Source: an uncultured Prevotellaceae bacterium | GTDB taxonomy: Bacteria; Bacteroidota; Bacteroidia; Bacteroidales; Bacteroidaceae | Assembly (NCBI GenBank): GCA_900319225.1 | Contig: ONNV01000006.1 | Coordinates: 62,001 to 126,000 of the forward strand | DNA: 64,000 bases | Reading direction: 5' to 3' | Shown: in pieces, positions 7,254-15,333 of the stretch | Numbering within the stretch: the first letter of the stretch is position 1 | How the letters are laid out: each line of letters opens with the position of its first letter | The notes under the pieces: model-generated | What the model saw: the letters and a program-made list of their open reading frames with translations, nothing else | What the model was told of the DNA's origin: nothing | Database searches by the model: none | Position numbers and translations under genes: made by a program

Positions 7254-8689
7254 CTGACAAGTGTTTTTTTGTTGCCCTGAATGTACAGGCCTTTGGAGTT
7301 AAAGTAAGGATATTGGCCTACATACCGGCCCTGCATGTCATAGACGGGGTTAGAGGCATCATCCTGAACCGGGCTGATGACGCCGGTGATGTATGGTGTA
7401 AGCAGTTCATCAAGACGCTGGTGGTTGGCACTGTACCATTGGACCATATAATCAGCCTCATCACGGGCGGTCTCTCCAAGTGTGACAGGGTTGTAGTTCC
7501 ATGTGTCACGCTCATTCTGCCACGCCCCGGTACTATCAAACAAATCAGCGTAACCGTAGATGAGCTCTGATACGTTATTGACTGACAACACTCCGTCACG
7601 CAGCTGCGCCCACCTGTTGGCAAGCGCCGTGACAAAGCCCAGGTCGGGGTTCTGCAACAGCCGCCTGAACGGAATGACCTTGCTCCAGTTGGACTGGCCC
7701 ATAAGCGTGTTGACATCAATGAGCGGAACACCGCAATAGGTTGCGCCGAAGCTGTGGTCCATATCCCATGGGGTGATGATGAAGCGTTGTGCGGCGGTGA
7801 AGTCCTGCAGGCTGAGATAGCTGTTCTTATAGCCCATATCGGCCACGCCTGCCACAAGGGTAAGCAGATACAGGTCAACCAGGTTATCCCAATAGAAGTG
7901 CTGACGGACCAGGTCCGGATAATCTTGATCAGGGGTGGTGTCCCATGGGACATCCATGAGCTGACACAAGGGGTCCCACACATGGGCAGGATATTGATTG
8001 GGATATTTGACCTCCCAGGCGTTCCATGAGCTGTCGCCTGATTGAGGCTGGGTGCCATCAGTCTTAAGGAAGCTGCCGCTACCGAATGACTTGCACTTGT
8101 AGATGACACCCCTTACCTGTGAGTCTTTAGTCTTCTTGACTCCAAGCAGCTTGCGGTTAACACGGTCTGTCATGCAGTAAAGACCGCTGTAGCGGCCATC
8201 GGTCCACACCTGCACGTATGTGCCGGTTATGCCGTGACGGCCATCCGTTTCTGTGGCATACGGCAGGCGCGAGTAGCTGTTGAACAGTTCCATGGCTATG
8301 CGGTTGCGTATATGAGAACGGTCAACACTGGCTGCATCAAGATTGATCTTGCTGTCTGTACGCCCAAGTCCAGGCAGGAGGACATCACGCTCTGAATCAG
8401 TTTCATCATTGATGAAGGCTATCTTCATGGATTTCTTGTCATACAGTATAGAGGTTGAGCCGCGCCAGGTTACTAGGCAACGGTACCGGTCACGTGTGTC
8501 ACTGACAGTGTCACGGATTGTGAAGGTGGCTGTGACAGGTCTGTCGGCATTGATGGTTCCGCTTATGTTGTCAAGGAAGACCTGATGCAGCGCCATGCCT
8601 GCTGATGTGCCGGACTGCGCCTGTATGCGATGCAGGCCCCAGGGGAGGATAAAACAAGCGAACAGGGACATCAGTCTGATATATTTCAT
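7250..8689 (-). CDS. Secreted CotH-like kinase family protein
   Basis: The 479-residue protein has a signal peptide (residues 1-24) and a CotH kinase-like fold. Landmarks are the N-terminal WRGSTSILYDKKSMKI strand (75-90), GLYCMTDRVNRKLL (169-182, the nucleotide-binding strand and hinge), a NLVDLYLL helix (269-276), and WDMDHSFG (308-315), which matches the WDLD-SFG metal-binding motif of the family. CotH of Bacillus phosphorylates spore-coat proteins; secreted Bacteroidetes members have unknown targets. The tail (VYDMQGRYVG ... GLYIQ) resembles short C-terminal domains on many Bacteroidales exported proteins. A TATCTTTG box lies at 8723-8730. It is the first gene of an operon with the FISUMP protein. 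Confidence 0.85.
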   Translation of the reverse strand: MKYIRLMSLFACFILPWGLHRIQAQSGTSAGMALHQVFLDNISGTINADRPVTATFTIRDTVSDTRDRYRCLVTWRGSTSILYDKKSMKIAFINDETDSERDVLLPGLGRTDSKINLDAASVDRSHIRNRIAMELFNSYSRLPYATETDGRHGITGTYVQVWTDGRYSGLYCMTDRVNRKLLGVKKTKDSQVRGVIYKCKSFGSGSFLKTDGTQPQSGDSSWNAWEVKYPNQYPAHVWDPLCQLMDVPWDTTPDQDYPDLVRQHFYWDNLVDLYLLTLVAGVADMGYKNSYLSLQDFTAAQRFIITPWDMDHSFGATYCGVPLIDVNTLMGQSNWSKVIPFRRLLQNPDLGFVTALANRWAQLRDGVLSVNNVSELIYGYADLFDSTGAWQNERDTWNYNPVTLGETARDEADYMVQWYSANHQRLDELLTPYITGVISPVQDDASNPVYDMQGRYVGQYPYFNSKGLYIQGNKKTLVR

Positions 8690-8722
8690 ATTCTACAATA
8701 TTGTGACAGACTTTTAATAACC

Positions 8723-8730
8723 CAAAGATA
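8723..8730 (-). promoter_or_regulatory. -7 promoter box of the CotH-FISUMP operon
   Basis: TATCTTTG on the minus strand, 33 nt before the CotH ATG, matches TAnnTTTG. Confidence 0.6.
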
Positions 8731-8755
8731 GGGATTTTTGTGAAAAGGAAAGGCG

Positions 8756-8989
8756 TTAGTGAGGTAATCTTTGCCAATTGTTTCTATATCCTGTAAGCTC
8801 ATCTATCAGACGGTAGCGGATGGTTACGGAGTCACCTACTCCAGTAGAAGGTGTTATCTCCAGAACCTCAAGGGCTGCTGAGGGGATTAGGCTGGTAGAA
8901 CCTCTGCTATCGGCATAATTCGTCGATAAAGCACTGTATCTGTAGCAGCCCTTCCAGAAACCGGAGGTTCGAGATTCGGAGTGTTTGGT
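8756..8989 (-). pseudogene. Possible 3' remnant of a degraded gene
   Basis: A minus-strand frame of 78 codons is open from just after two adjacent TAG codons (8990-8995) to a TAA at 8756-8758. It reads like real protein, for example SLIPSAALEVLEITPSTG followed by VTIRYRLIDELTGYRNNWQ, but contains no ATG, GTG or TTG start in a sensible place. It is most simply the 3' end of a gene whose 5' part is lost. No family is recognised. A 7-bp stem (CCGGAAA / TTTCCGG, 8999-9022) lies beside the broken end. This is the main content of the 418-bp gap 8690-9107. Confidence 0.35.
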
Positions 8990-9107
8990 CTACTACAGCC
9001 GGAAAGTCGAAAGATTTTCCGGTCCCACCTGGCCCAAAAAACTTGTCGTGTTGAGATTGCAAGAATATCAATTATTTATATATTTACACCGACATATCAG
9101 TAATTGT

Positions 9108-10745
9108 ATGAAACTCAGTAAAGACCAGGTCCGGATCATTAAGTCGGGCGCCCTCTATGCATGTACCGTCATTGTGTTTTATCCTTTGGCCATGCTCGCA
9201 TTGGGCAAGGCCATGTCATGGAGTGACTTTTTTGTATTCGCCGGAATTATGATTGCGATTGTGGCCCTTCTCGGGGCTTTTCTGGTCATCGGGTCCAGAA
9301 CACCTGACAAAATCATGAAACGGTTTGCTTTCTTTTTTAGCATGATGATTGTTATGACACTCACAGGGTGTGATAACAACGATCTTGATGTTACGTATAA
9401 CACCAAAGAAGACTCAGAGGAGTTCATCATCCCCCATACTGTTCTCAGCATGGAAAGTTATTCTCCCGACGTTTTTTGCGATAGAGTCCAAAGCAATAAA
9501 TACATGCAGAGTCAACTAGGGGACAATGAGATTGCTAATAAAATCCTTTCTGGAGCCATTAAGACTTTGGTCGGACTACGAAAGCCCCAAATGGACAAGA
9601 CCTTTGCCAAACAGTCAGCAAACAACAGCTGCTGGCAGGTACAGACGTGCACTTTCAGCTACGAGAGTGTCTCGGTCAGCGGAAAACCCATCACCCTGTC
9701 TGGACGCATCACCTTCCCCAATGCCAAGGATGGCAGTGGACACAAGGTGAAATCGCTGTCACTCTATGTGCATTATTTCCTTGATAAAGATGTAGTCCCG
9801 AGTCTTTCACTGTCACCTATCGATTTGCGCTATCTGTTTGACTCGGCAGTCATTGAGCCCGACCTTGAGGGTTACGGGACGTCGGAAGACCACCCTTACT
9901 GTGGATTCTCCATGCTCGCTCAGGCACGACAGACCGCTGACTGTATGCTGGCTGCTATCGACATTCTGAAGGAGAATGGTGTGGAGCTCATTGAAGGCGG
10001 ACACACCACGGGCTGGGGCTACTCGCTTGGTGGCCCGATAGTATTGGAGTTTGCCCGGTACTACGACAAGCAACTATCAGCCAGCCAACGGAAAACAATC
10101 AACCTGACATCAGTATATTCCGGAGGTGGCCCATTCCTTTTAGACAGGATGATTGAACTTCTCAATGTTGACAAGAACCTTTATGCCAGAACTTTACGTT
10201 ACCTCCCGCACTTCCTTAGCAGTATCCCGGAAGAAGAACTGGGCGGTTACCAGCTACGTGATTTCTTCCCCGCCTGGATGCATGAGACGGAAGTAACGAT
10301 TAACGGCGAGACCATGAGCTTCTTCGAATCGGTGGTGAACAACAAGAGTTTTGGTGGATCATGGCCTTCGGAATTGGGCTTAAGCCAGGATGTACTCTAC
10401 AACCACTTCGCTGCCGACATGTTTACAGCCGAGTCCTCATTAGACCTGAGTCATCCCAAGACCGTGGCCCTGCTGAACGCAATAAAAAAACAATTCGACT
10501 GGGCTGACTGGATGCCATCGGCCAACATTTACTTGTCACACGACCCTAACGATAAGAACATTCCCTATAAACAAACGCAGGAACTCTATGAGCAACTAAA
10601 ACCATCAGGCAAGGTATTCTGGCGTAAGACTAGCGCCGGTCCGCTAGGACTGGTTTGGGAAGCTCACCCTGCCAGCACCCTTATGGCCTGTATCTACGCT
10701 ATACTGTACAAAGAGCCACAAGAAGCTTTCCGACGAGGTCTTTAG
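9108..10745 (+). CDS. Secretory-lipase-like alpha/beta hydrolase lipoprotein
   Basis: The alpha/beta hydrolase domain carries the nucleophile elbow GYSLGG (Ser306), an acidic loop (SHDPNDKNIPYKQ, Asp as the likely second triad member) and an EAHPAS His near the C-terminus. The layout resembles secretory (LIP-type) lipases. From the ATG at 9108 the protein is 545 residues and begins with two membrane helices. A second in-frame start at 9315 (Met70) would give a 476-residue lipoprotein with its own signal and lipobox (MTLTGC, Cys88). Either the hydrophobic leader was fused to an older lipoprotein gene, or the true start is internal. The weak box TATATTTA (9079-9086) precedes 9108. Substrate is unknown. 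Confidence 0.75.
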   Translation: MKLSKDQVRIIKSGALYACTVIVFYPLAMLALGKAMSWSDFFVFAGIMIAIVALLGAFLVIGSRTPDKIMKRFAFFFSMMIVMTLTGCDNNDLDVTYNTKEDSEEFIIPHTVLSMESYSPDVFCDRVQSNKYMQSQLGDNEIANKILSGAIKTLVGLRKPQMDKTFAKQSANNSCWQVQTCTFSYESVSVSGKPITLSGRITFPNAKDGSGHKVKSLSLYVHYFLDKDVVPSLSLSPIDLRYLFDSAVIEPDLEGYGTSEDHPYCGFSMLAQARQTADCMLAAIDILKENGVELIEGGHTTGWGYSLGGPIVLEFARYYDKQLSASQRKTINLTSVYSGGGPFLLDRMIELLNVDKNLYARTLRYLPHFLSSIPEEELGGYQLRDFFPAWMHETEVTINGETMSFFESVVNNKSFGGSWPSELGLSQDVLYNHFAADMFTAESSLDLSHPKTVALLNAIKKQFDWADWMPSANIYLSHDPNDKNIPYKQTQELYEQLKPSGKVFWRKTSAGPLGLVWEAHPASTLMACIYAILYKEPQEAFRRGL

Positions 10746-10752
10746 TGGCCAT

Positions 10753-10783
10753 TGTGGAAAAGGGGACAGTCCCCTTTTCCACA
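10753..10783. repeat. REP-like palindrome, family A, copy 1
   Basis: This is a perfect 31-bp palindrome with 15-bp arms (TGTGGAAAAGGGGAC and its complement) around a single central base. It lies 8 nt after the hydrolase stop. Related copies lie at 11038, 30703, 33472, 34224 and 37772. Confidence 0.9.
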
Positions 10784-10913
10784 TAAATAATTGTTTTAAA
10801 GTTTGGTAGTTTAATCAAAAGTGCTTTTCTTTGCATCAAGATGTGAGTTGCATATAGGCGCGATAACTTCAAGCTCCGCAACCATCAGTATATTAGAGCC
10901 GTTGGTCGAGTAC

Positions 10914-11036
10914 CTACGGCTTTAATTCGTTTATAAAGAATTCTATCTCTCTTCGAGTCTGTACTAGGGCATTCACAACAACAGCATTCCCGTTAAAAAC
11001 AATATAACAGGCCTCCATCATGCCGCTTACAAAATC
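10914..11036 (-). pseudogene. Remnant of a small gene between two palindromes
   Basis: On the minus strand a coding-like stretch runs from the palindrome at 11038 to a TAG at 10914-10916, with ATGs at 11021 and 11018. It includes EACYIVFNGNAVVVNALVQT followed by RREIEFFINELK. A frame change near 10910 continues into another coding-like stretch (LMVAELEVIAPICNSHLDAK) ending at 10811. It looks like a small gene broken by a frameshift and trapped between two copies of the palindrome. The family is unknown. Confidence 0.3.
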
Positions 11037-11037
11037 A

Positions 11038-11066
11038 GTGGAAAAGGGGACTGTCCCCTTTTCCAC
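11038..11066. repeat. REP-like palindrome, family A, copy 2
   Basis: Perfect 14-bp arms (GTGGAAAAGGGGAC and complement) flank a central T. Together with copy 1 at 10753 it brackets 254 bp of gene debris. Confidence 0.9.
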
Positions 11067-11113
11067 ACAATTCAACATTGCAAACACTTAGTATTTGCAA
11101 TGGTAACATTTTT

Positions 11114-11121
11114 TATCTTTG
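11114..11121 (+). promoter_or_regulatory. -7 promoter box of the TSCPD gene
   Basis: TATCTTTG ends 8 nt before the ATG at 11130, so the mRNA would be nearly leaderless. Confidence 0.6.
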
Positions 11122-11129
11122 CACCCAAT

Positions 11130-11384
11130 ATGAAACACATACAATACAGAACAAAAGGAACCTGCTCACTAATGATAGACGTAGTGGCCAGTGATGACGA
11201 TGTAATCCAGCAGGTAGCATTCCTGGGCGGCTGCAACGGCAACCTCCAGGGTATAAGCCGCCTAGTAGCCGGCCAAAAGATAGACGATGTGATAGCCCGC
11301 CTCAACGGAATAGACTGCGGCGGCAAAGGCACCTCCTGCCCTGACCAGCTCTGCCGCGCCCTGGAGCAGCTCAAAGCACAGTAA
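11130..11384 (+). CDS. TSCPD domain protein (TIGR03905-like)
   Basis: The 84-residue protein is a stand-alone TSCPD domain, named from the conserved TSCPDQ segment near the C-terminus (here GKGTSCPDQLCRAL, about 64-77). The rest also fits: YRTKGTCS at the start, then GGCNGNLQGI and IDCGGKGTSC, giving several Cys residues that probably bind a metal. TSCPD domains also occur at the C-terminus of ribonucleotide reductases; the role of the free form is not known. Met at 11130 is chosen over 11100 because the upstream codons overlap the TATCTTTG promoter box. It converges on the PNPOx-like gene. Confidence 0.85.
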   Translation: MKHIQYRTKGTCSLMIDVVASDDDVIQQVAFLGGCNGNLQGISRLVAGQKIDDVIARLNGIDCGGKGTSCPDQLCRALEQLKAQ

Positions 11385-11419
11385 AAAGTGCACGGGAGCC
11401 CCGCCCAGCTGCATCAAGC

Positions 11420-11863
11420 TTAATGCTTACCAAACGGATCAAGCACCCGGAAACCGCCCGATGCCCCATCATAGTGCCTGAAAGTAGGCGGATTGGTAGC
11501 CAAGTCATAGTAATCCAGATTCTCAATCTCCACACTGAAATAAGCCAGATCCTGAACCCTACTGTAAAGCCGCTGCAGAATCTCATTGCCGCGATAAATC
11601 CGCTTCTGAGTAGCCGCATCATCCACAAACCGTGCGCACCCGCTGATACGGACCGATACATCCCCCCTGAACGCCAGAATCTCCACCGCCGGATTCCCCT
11701 GCAGCTCCGCATACACCCGCTTGTGCGGCCCCGTAGCAAACAACAGCCTGCCACTCTCAATACCCATCACCTGGAACGCCCTAACCTTAGGCTTCCCATC
11801 CTCACCCACCGTGGCCAGCGCCAGGTCCCGGTTCTTCCATATAAAATCCAGAATCTCTTTCAT
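11420..11863 (-). CDS. Pyridoxamine 5'-phosphate oxidase family protein
   Basis: The 147-residue cytosolic protein has the split-barrel flavin-binding fold of PNPOx-like proteins. It shows the opening MKEILDFIWKNRDLALATVG, the strand GKPKVRAFQVMGIESGRLLFAT, KRVYAELQGNPAVEILAF and RISGCARFVDD. Its short length and missing C-terminal substrate residues separate it from PdxH. It is more likely an FMN- or F420-type small oxidoreductase of unknown substrate. The start at 11863 is preferred over 11941 because the upstream residues read through a promoter-like TTAATTTG at about 11880-11887. Confidence 0.8.
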   Translation of the reverse strand: MKEILDFIWKNRDLALATVGEDGKPKVRAFQVMGIESGRLLFATGPHKRVYAELQGNPAVEILAFRGDVSVRISGCARFVDDAATQKRIYRGNEILQRLYSRVQDLAYFSVEIENLDYYDLATNPPTFRHYDGASGGFRVLDPFGKH

Positions 11864-12008
11864 ATGCTTGGTTTTGGGGCAAATTAAGTGATTCTTGGCC
11901 GATGATGCAACGGGGGCAGGTCCGTAATTAAAATTGTTCAAATGTTAGTTATAGTGTACTTGTACAAAATAAAAGGCTCCATTTTCCACATCTTTTCACC
12001 CTTTTATT

Positions 12009-12016
12009 TATTTTTG
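12009..12016 (+). promoter_or_regulatory. -7 promoter box of the hsd locus
   Basis: TATTTTTG matches TAnnTTTG and lies 21 nt before the hsdM ATG. It is the only strong box seen before hsdM and probably drives the whole restriction-modification operon. Confidence 0.6.
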
Positions 12017-12037
12017 TAGGATAAGATATTTCAACAT

Positions 12038-13543
12038 ATGGCGAAGACAAACACAGCTGATGTAGGATTTGAAAAACAGATCTGGAGTGCAGCAGACGTT
12101 TTGAGAGGAAGCATGGATGCGTCTGAGTACAAGCATGTAGTACTTGGATTGATTTTCCTTAAGTACATATCTGACAGATTTGAGCAGAAGTACAATGAGC
12201 TTGTAGCTGAAGGTTACGGCATGGAGGAAGACAAGGACGAATACACTAGTGCAAATATATTCTGGGTTCCACAGGATGCCCGTTGGGAAGTGATTGCAAA
12301 CGCAGCCCACACTCCGGAGGTTGGCATTAAGATTGACAATGCCATGCGTCTGATTGAGAGCGAGAACGTGCGCCTGAAGGGAATCCTGCCTAAGAATTTT
12401 GCACGTCCTGAGCTCAACAAGCAGCGTCTGGGTGATGTGGTGGACCTGTTCACCAATATCAACATGAAGGAGCACGGCGACAGTAAGGATATTCTGGGCC
12501 GTACGTATGAGTACTGTCTGTCAATGTTCGCATCACAGGAAGGCAAGAATGCCGGTGAATTCTATACCCCCTCTTGTATAGTTCGTACTCTGGTTGAAGT
12601 CTTGAAGCCATATCACGGCCGTGTATTTGACCCTGCCTGCGGTTCCGGAGGTATGTTTGTACAGAGCGCCAAGTTTATTGACCGACATCACGGAAGGATA
12701 AACGATATATCTGTGTTTGGCCAGGAGAGCAATCCTACCACTTGGAAGATGGCCCACATGAATCTGGCTATACGCGGAATTGATGCAGATCTGGGCGAAT
12801 CCAACGAGGACTCTTTCCTGCACGACCAGCACCCCACCCTTAAGGCTGATTTTGTTATGGCCAACCCACCGTTCAACATGAGCGACTGGGGCGCAGATAA
12901 GTTGCAGGAAGATGTACGCTGGAAGTATGGAATCCCGCCAGCCGGTAACGCCAACTTTGCCTGGCTGCAGCACATGATACACCACCTTTCACCGGTTGGT
13001 AAGATTGGTATGGTGCTGGCCAACGGTTCACTGTCATCACAGAGTGGCGGTGAAGGTACCATTAGAGAGAACATCCTTAAGGCTGACCTTGTGGAGTGCA
13101 TTGTGGCTCTGCCCAGCCAGCTATTCTACTCTACCGGCATACCGGTATCACTGTGGTTCCTTAACCGAGCTAAGAAGCAGCCCGGTAAGACTCTGTTTAT
13201 TGATGCACGTAACCTTGGAACAATGGTTACACGCCGCCTGCGTGAGCTTACCGAGGATGATATAATGAAGATAGCCGGCACATACGATAAGTATGTGGCT
13301 GGCGAGCTGGAGGATGAAAAGGGATTCTGCGCAGTGGCCACACTTGATGACATTGCCAAGCAGGATTATATCCTTACCCCCGGACGATATGTAGGCATTG
13401 CCGAGACGGAGGATGACGGTGAGCCATTTGAGGAGAAGATGACCAGACTGACCAGCGAGCTGTCAGACCTGTTTAAGCAGTCACACGAGCTGGAGGATGA
13501 GATTCGCAAACAATTAGCATCCATTGGATTTGAACTAAAGTAG
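12038..13543 (+). CDS. hsdM: Type I restriction-modification DNA methyltransferase subunit HsdM
   Basis: The 501-residue N6-adenine methyltransferase is the modification subunit of a type I system. It joins HsdS to methylate host DNA, and HsdS plus HsdR to cut unmodified DNA. The N-terminal helical domain includes LKYISDRFEQKY. S-adenosylmethionine motif I is DPACGSGGMF (about 198-207) and the catalytic motif IV is NPPF (about 276-279). The C-terminal tail (SELSDLFKQSHELEDEIRKQL) is the helix that packs against HsdS. Length is normal. Base composition is host-like, in contrast to the AT-rich hsdS genes downstream. Confidence 0.95.
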   Translation: MAKTNTADVGFEKQIWSAADVLRGSMDASEYKHVVLGLIFLKYISDRFEQKYNELVAEGYGMEEDKDEYTSANIFWVPQDARWEVIANAAHTPEVGIKIDNAMRLIESENVRLKGILPKNFARPELNKQRLGDVVDLFTNINMKEHGDSKDILGRTYEYCLSMFASQEGKNAGEFYTPSCIVRTLVEVLKPYHGRVFDPACGSGGMFVQSAKFIDRHHGRINDISVFGQESNPTTWKMAHMNLAIRGIDADLGESNEDSFLHDQHPTLKADFVMANPPFNMSDWGADKLQEDVRWKYGIPPAGNANFAWLQHMIHHLSPVGKIGMVLANGSLSSQSGGEGTIRENILKADLVECIVALPSQLFYSTGIPVSLWFLNRAKKQPGKTLFIDARNLGTMVTRRLRELTEDDIMKIAGTYDKYVAGELEDEKGFCAVATLDDIAKQDYILTPGRYVGIAETEDDGEPFEEKMTRLTSELSDLFKQSHELEDEIRKQLASIGFELK

Positions 13544-13582
13544 TATTTTGGTCCTCTTTGTTAAACTTAAAACAATGAGGAT

Positions 13583-14575
13583 ATGAAAGAAACTTTTATC
13601 ACCCAGATTACCGAAGCGATGTCCGGAACACTAACAGTAGATCAAATGACCCAGTTGAGCAGCGTCTTACTGCAGACACTGTCCAGCTATACGCTCATTG
13701 CTGATGGAGATAAGGTCCAGGAGGATATTATCTCCAACAACCGCCTACTGGAGATATTCCTGTCAGCAAAGCTTGTAGAGGGATGCTCACAGAAAACCAT
13801 CAAGTATTACGAGACCACCATACGGCAGCTGTTCCGTTACATGCCTAAAGCCGTTAAGGAATATACAACCGATGACCTGAGAGCATATCTGGCTGTATTC
13901 CAGAAAAAGCACAAGTCCAGCAAGGTAACCATAGACAATATACGCAGGATATTCTCATCATTCTTCTCCTGGCTGGAGGATGAGGATTTCATCCTTAAGA
14001 GTCCTGTACGCAGGATCCACAAGGTTAAGACCGGCGAGCAGGTAAAAGAGACCATATCCGATGAGAATATGGAAATACTGCGTGACAACTGCAAGAACAT
14101 ACGTGACCTGGCCATAATAGACCTACTCTCCTCTACCGGTATGCGCGTGGGTGAGCTGGTAAAGCTGAACCGTGCCGATGTAAACTTTCAGGAGCGTGAA
14201 TGCATTGTGTTTGGCAAGGGCAACAAGGAACGCATGGTATATTTCAATGCCAGAGCCAAGATACACCTGCAGCAGTACCTTAAGAGCCGCAAGGATAAGA
14301 ACCAGGCGCTGTTTGTAACGCTTGACAAACCGCACGAGAGACTGCAGATATCCGGTGTTGAGGTACGCTTGCGCCAGCTGGGCCGTAGCCTGAAGGTGCC
14401 ACGCATACACCCGCATAAGTTCCGCCGCACACTTGCCACTATGGCCATAGATAAGGGAATGCCCGTAGAGCAAGTACAGAAGCTCCTGGGACACGTAAAG
14501 ATCGATACAACCATGCGCTATGCCATGGTGAATCAAACCAATGTGAAACTATCACACCGCAAATTCTTGGCCTGA
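13583..14575 (+). CDS. Tyrosine recombinase embedded in the hsd locus
   Basis: The 330-residue XerC/D-like integrase has an N-terminal SAM-like DNA-binding domain (about 50-150, TIKYYETTIRQLFRYM) and a complete catalytic domain. The catalytic residues are Arg in TGMRVGEL (near 187), Lys in GKGNKERMVYF, H-x-x-R in HPHKFRRTL (near 277), His in LLGHVKIDTT and the Tyr nucleophile in MRYAMVN (near 309). Similar enzymes next to Bacteroidales hsdS genes switch specificity modules. Its TGA overlaps the ATG of the next hsdS fragment by one base (TGATG at 14573-14577), so the two are translationally coupled. The sequence is intact with no missing catalytic residue. Confidence 0.9.
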   Translation: MKETFITQITEAMSGTLTVDQMTQLSSVLLQTLSSYTLIADGDKVQEDIISNNRLLEIFLSAKLVEGCSQKTIKYYETTIRQLFRYMPKAVKEYTTDDLRAYLAVFQKKHKSSKVTIDNIRRIFSSFFSWLEDEDFILKSPVRRIHKVKTGEQVKETISDENMEILRDNCKNIRDLAIIDLLSSTGMRVGELVKLNRADVNFQERECIVFGKGNKERMVYFNARAKIHLQQYLKSRKDKNQALFVTLDKPHERLQISGVEVRLRQLGRSLKVPRIHPHKFRRTLATMAIDKGMPVEQVQKLLGHVKIDTTMRYAMVNQTNVKLSHRKFLA

Positions 14576-15309
14576 TGAATACTACATTCAACATATCAAG
14601 GCCTAAGCGGCATGTTTTCTCTGCTAGAAAGAAGCCGAGAAATCATAATTTAGAGGAACAGGCGAAGACTCTTTATAAGTCTTGGTTTGTTGATTTTGAG
14701 CCGTTTAAAGATGGAAAATTCATTGATTCTGAACTCGGATTGATACCTGAGAACTGGGCTGTAGGAACTATATATAATATCTGTGATATATATTATGGAG
14801 CTCCTTTCAACTCTACATTATTCAATTCCGAGAAAAAAGGCTTACCGTTGATTAGAATAAGAGATTTGGCAAAGCAAGAAGCAGGGGTTTACACAGAAGA
14901 GATCCATCCTAAAGGAAGGCTAACTAATAAGGGTGACATTCTTGTCGGAATGGATGGGGAGTTCTCAATATACATATGGGGAGGAATATCTTCCTGGATT
15001 AATCAACGAATTTCTTGTTTTACACCTAAGGAAGGCTATAGCCATTTTTATCTAACTGAAACTTTACGTCCGCAATTGAAAGCAGTTGAATCTTCTGAGG
15101 TAGCTACAACAGTTATCCATATAGGGAAGAACGACTATGATAAGTTCCACTCCATTATCCCGACTCAATTTGTATTAGAAGCGTTTTATAAACTTACAGA
15201 GCCCCTTTACGGGCAATATGTGGATAACTTGATAGCGAATCAAAACTTGACAGCTTTACGCGATTCCTTATTACCCCGATTAATGAGTGGTACATTATCA
15301 ACTAATTAA
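14575..15309 (+). CDS. hsdS: Partial HsdS: carboxy-type specificity module
   Basis: The 244-residue product holds only the second half of a specificity subunit: the central conserved helix (NLEEQAKTLYKSWFVDFEPF, about 24-43), one target recognition domain (about 60-190) and the terminal helix (NLTALRDSLLPRLMSGTL). The first 20 residues (MNTTFNISRPKRHVFSARKK) are unlike any HsdS and simply read into the repeat AAATCATAATTTAGAGGA at 14640-14657. The first recognition domain has therefore been cut away exactly at the repeat. It probably serves as a silent or donor module for recombination with the complete hsdS at 15328. AT-rich. Confidence 0.85.
   Translation: MNTTFNISRPKRHVFSARKKPRNHNLEEQAKTLYKSWFVDFEPFKDGKFIDSELGLIPENWAVGTIYNICDIYYGAPFNSTLFNSEKKGLPLIRIRDLAKQEAGVYTEEIHPKGRLTNKGDILVGMDGEFSIYIWGGISSWINQRISCFTPKEGYSHFYLTETLRPQLKAVESSEVATTVIHIGKNDYDKFHSIIPTQFVLEAFYKLTEPLYGQYVDNLIANQNLTALRDSLLPRLMSGTLSTN
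14640..14657 (+). repeat. hsdS junction repeat, copy 1
   Basis: The sequence AAATCATAATTTAGAGGA is identical at 15846-15863, and its first 12 bases recur at 18223-18234. AAATCATAATTT is an imperfect inverted repeat, as expected for a tyrosine recombinase core. Similarity to copy 2 continues downstream for about 100 bp through the conserved central helix. Confidence 0.8.
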
Positions 15310-15313
15310 TCTG

Positions 15314-15333
15314 TTAAATTCTCATTTATGGAA
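15314..15333 (+). repeat. Module boundary repeat, copy 1
   Basis: TTAAATTCTCATTTATGGAA covers the ATG of the complete hsdS. It is matched at 17696-17714 (TAAATTCTCATTTATGGAA) and, more loosely, at 16561-16580 (TAAATTCTCATATCTATGAA). All three sit at a stop/start junction between cassettes. Confidence 0.7.

Noticed and set aside
8960-9030. tRNA gene suggested by GGTTCGAGATTCGG and GGTCCCACCTGGCCC
   Set aside because: No cloverleaf with matching acceptor, D and anticodon stems could be built. Only one 7-bp hairpin is present.
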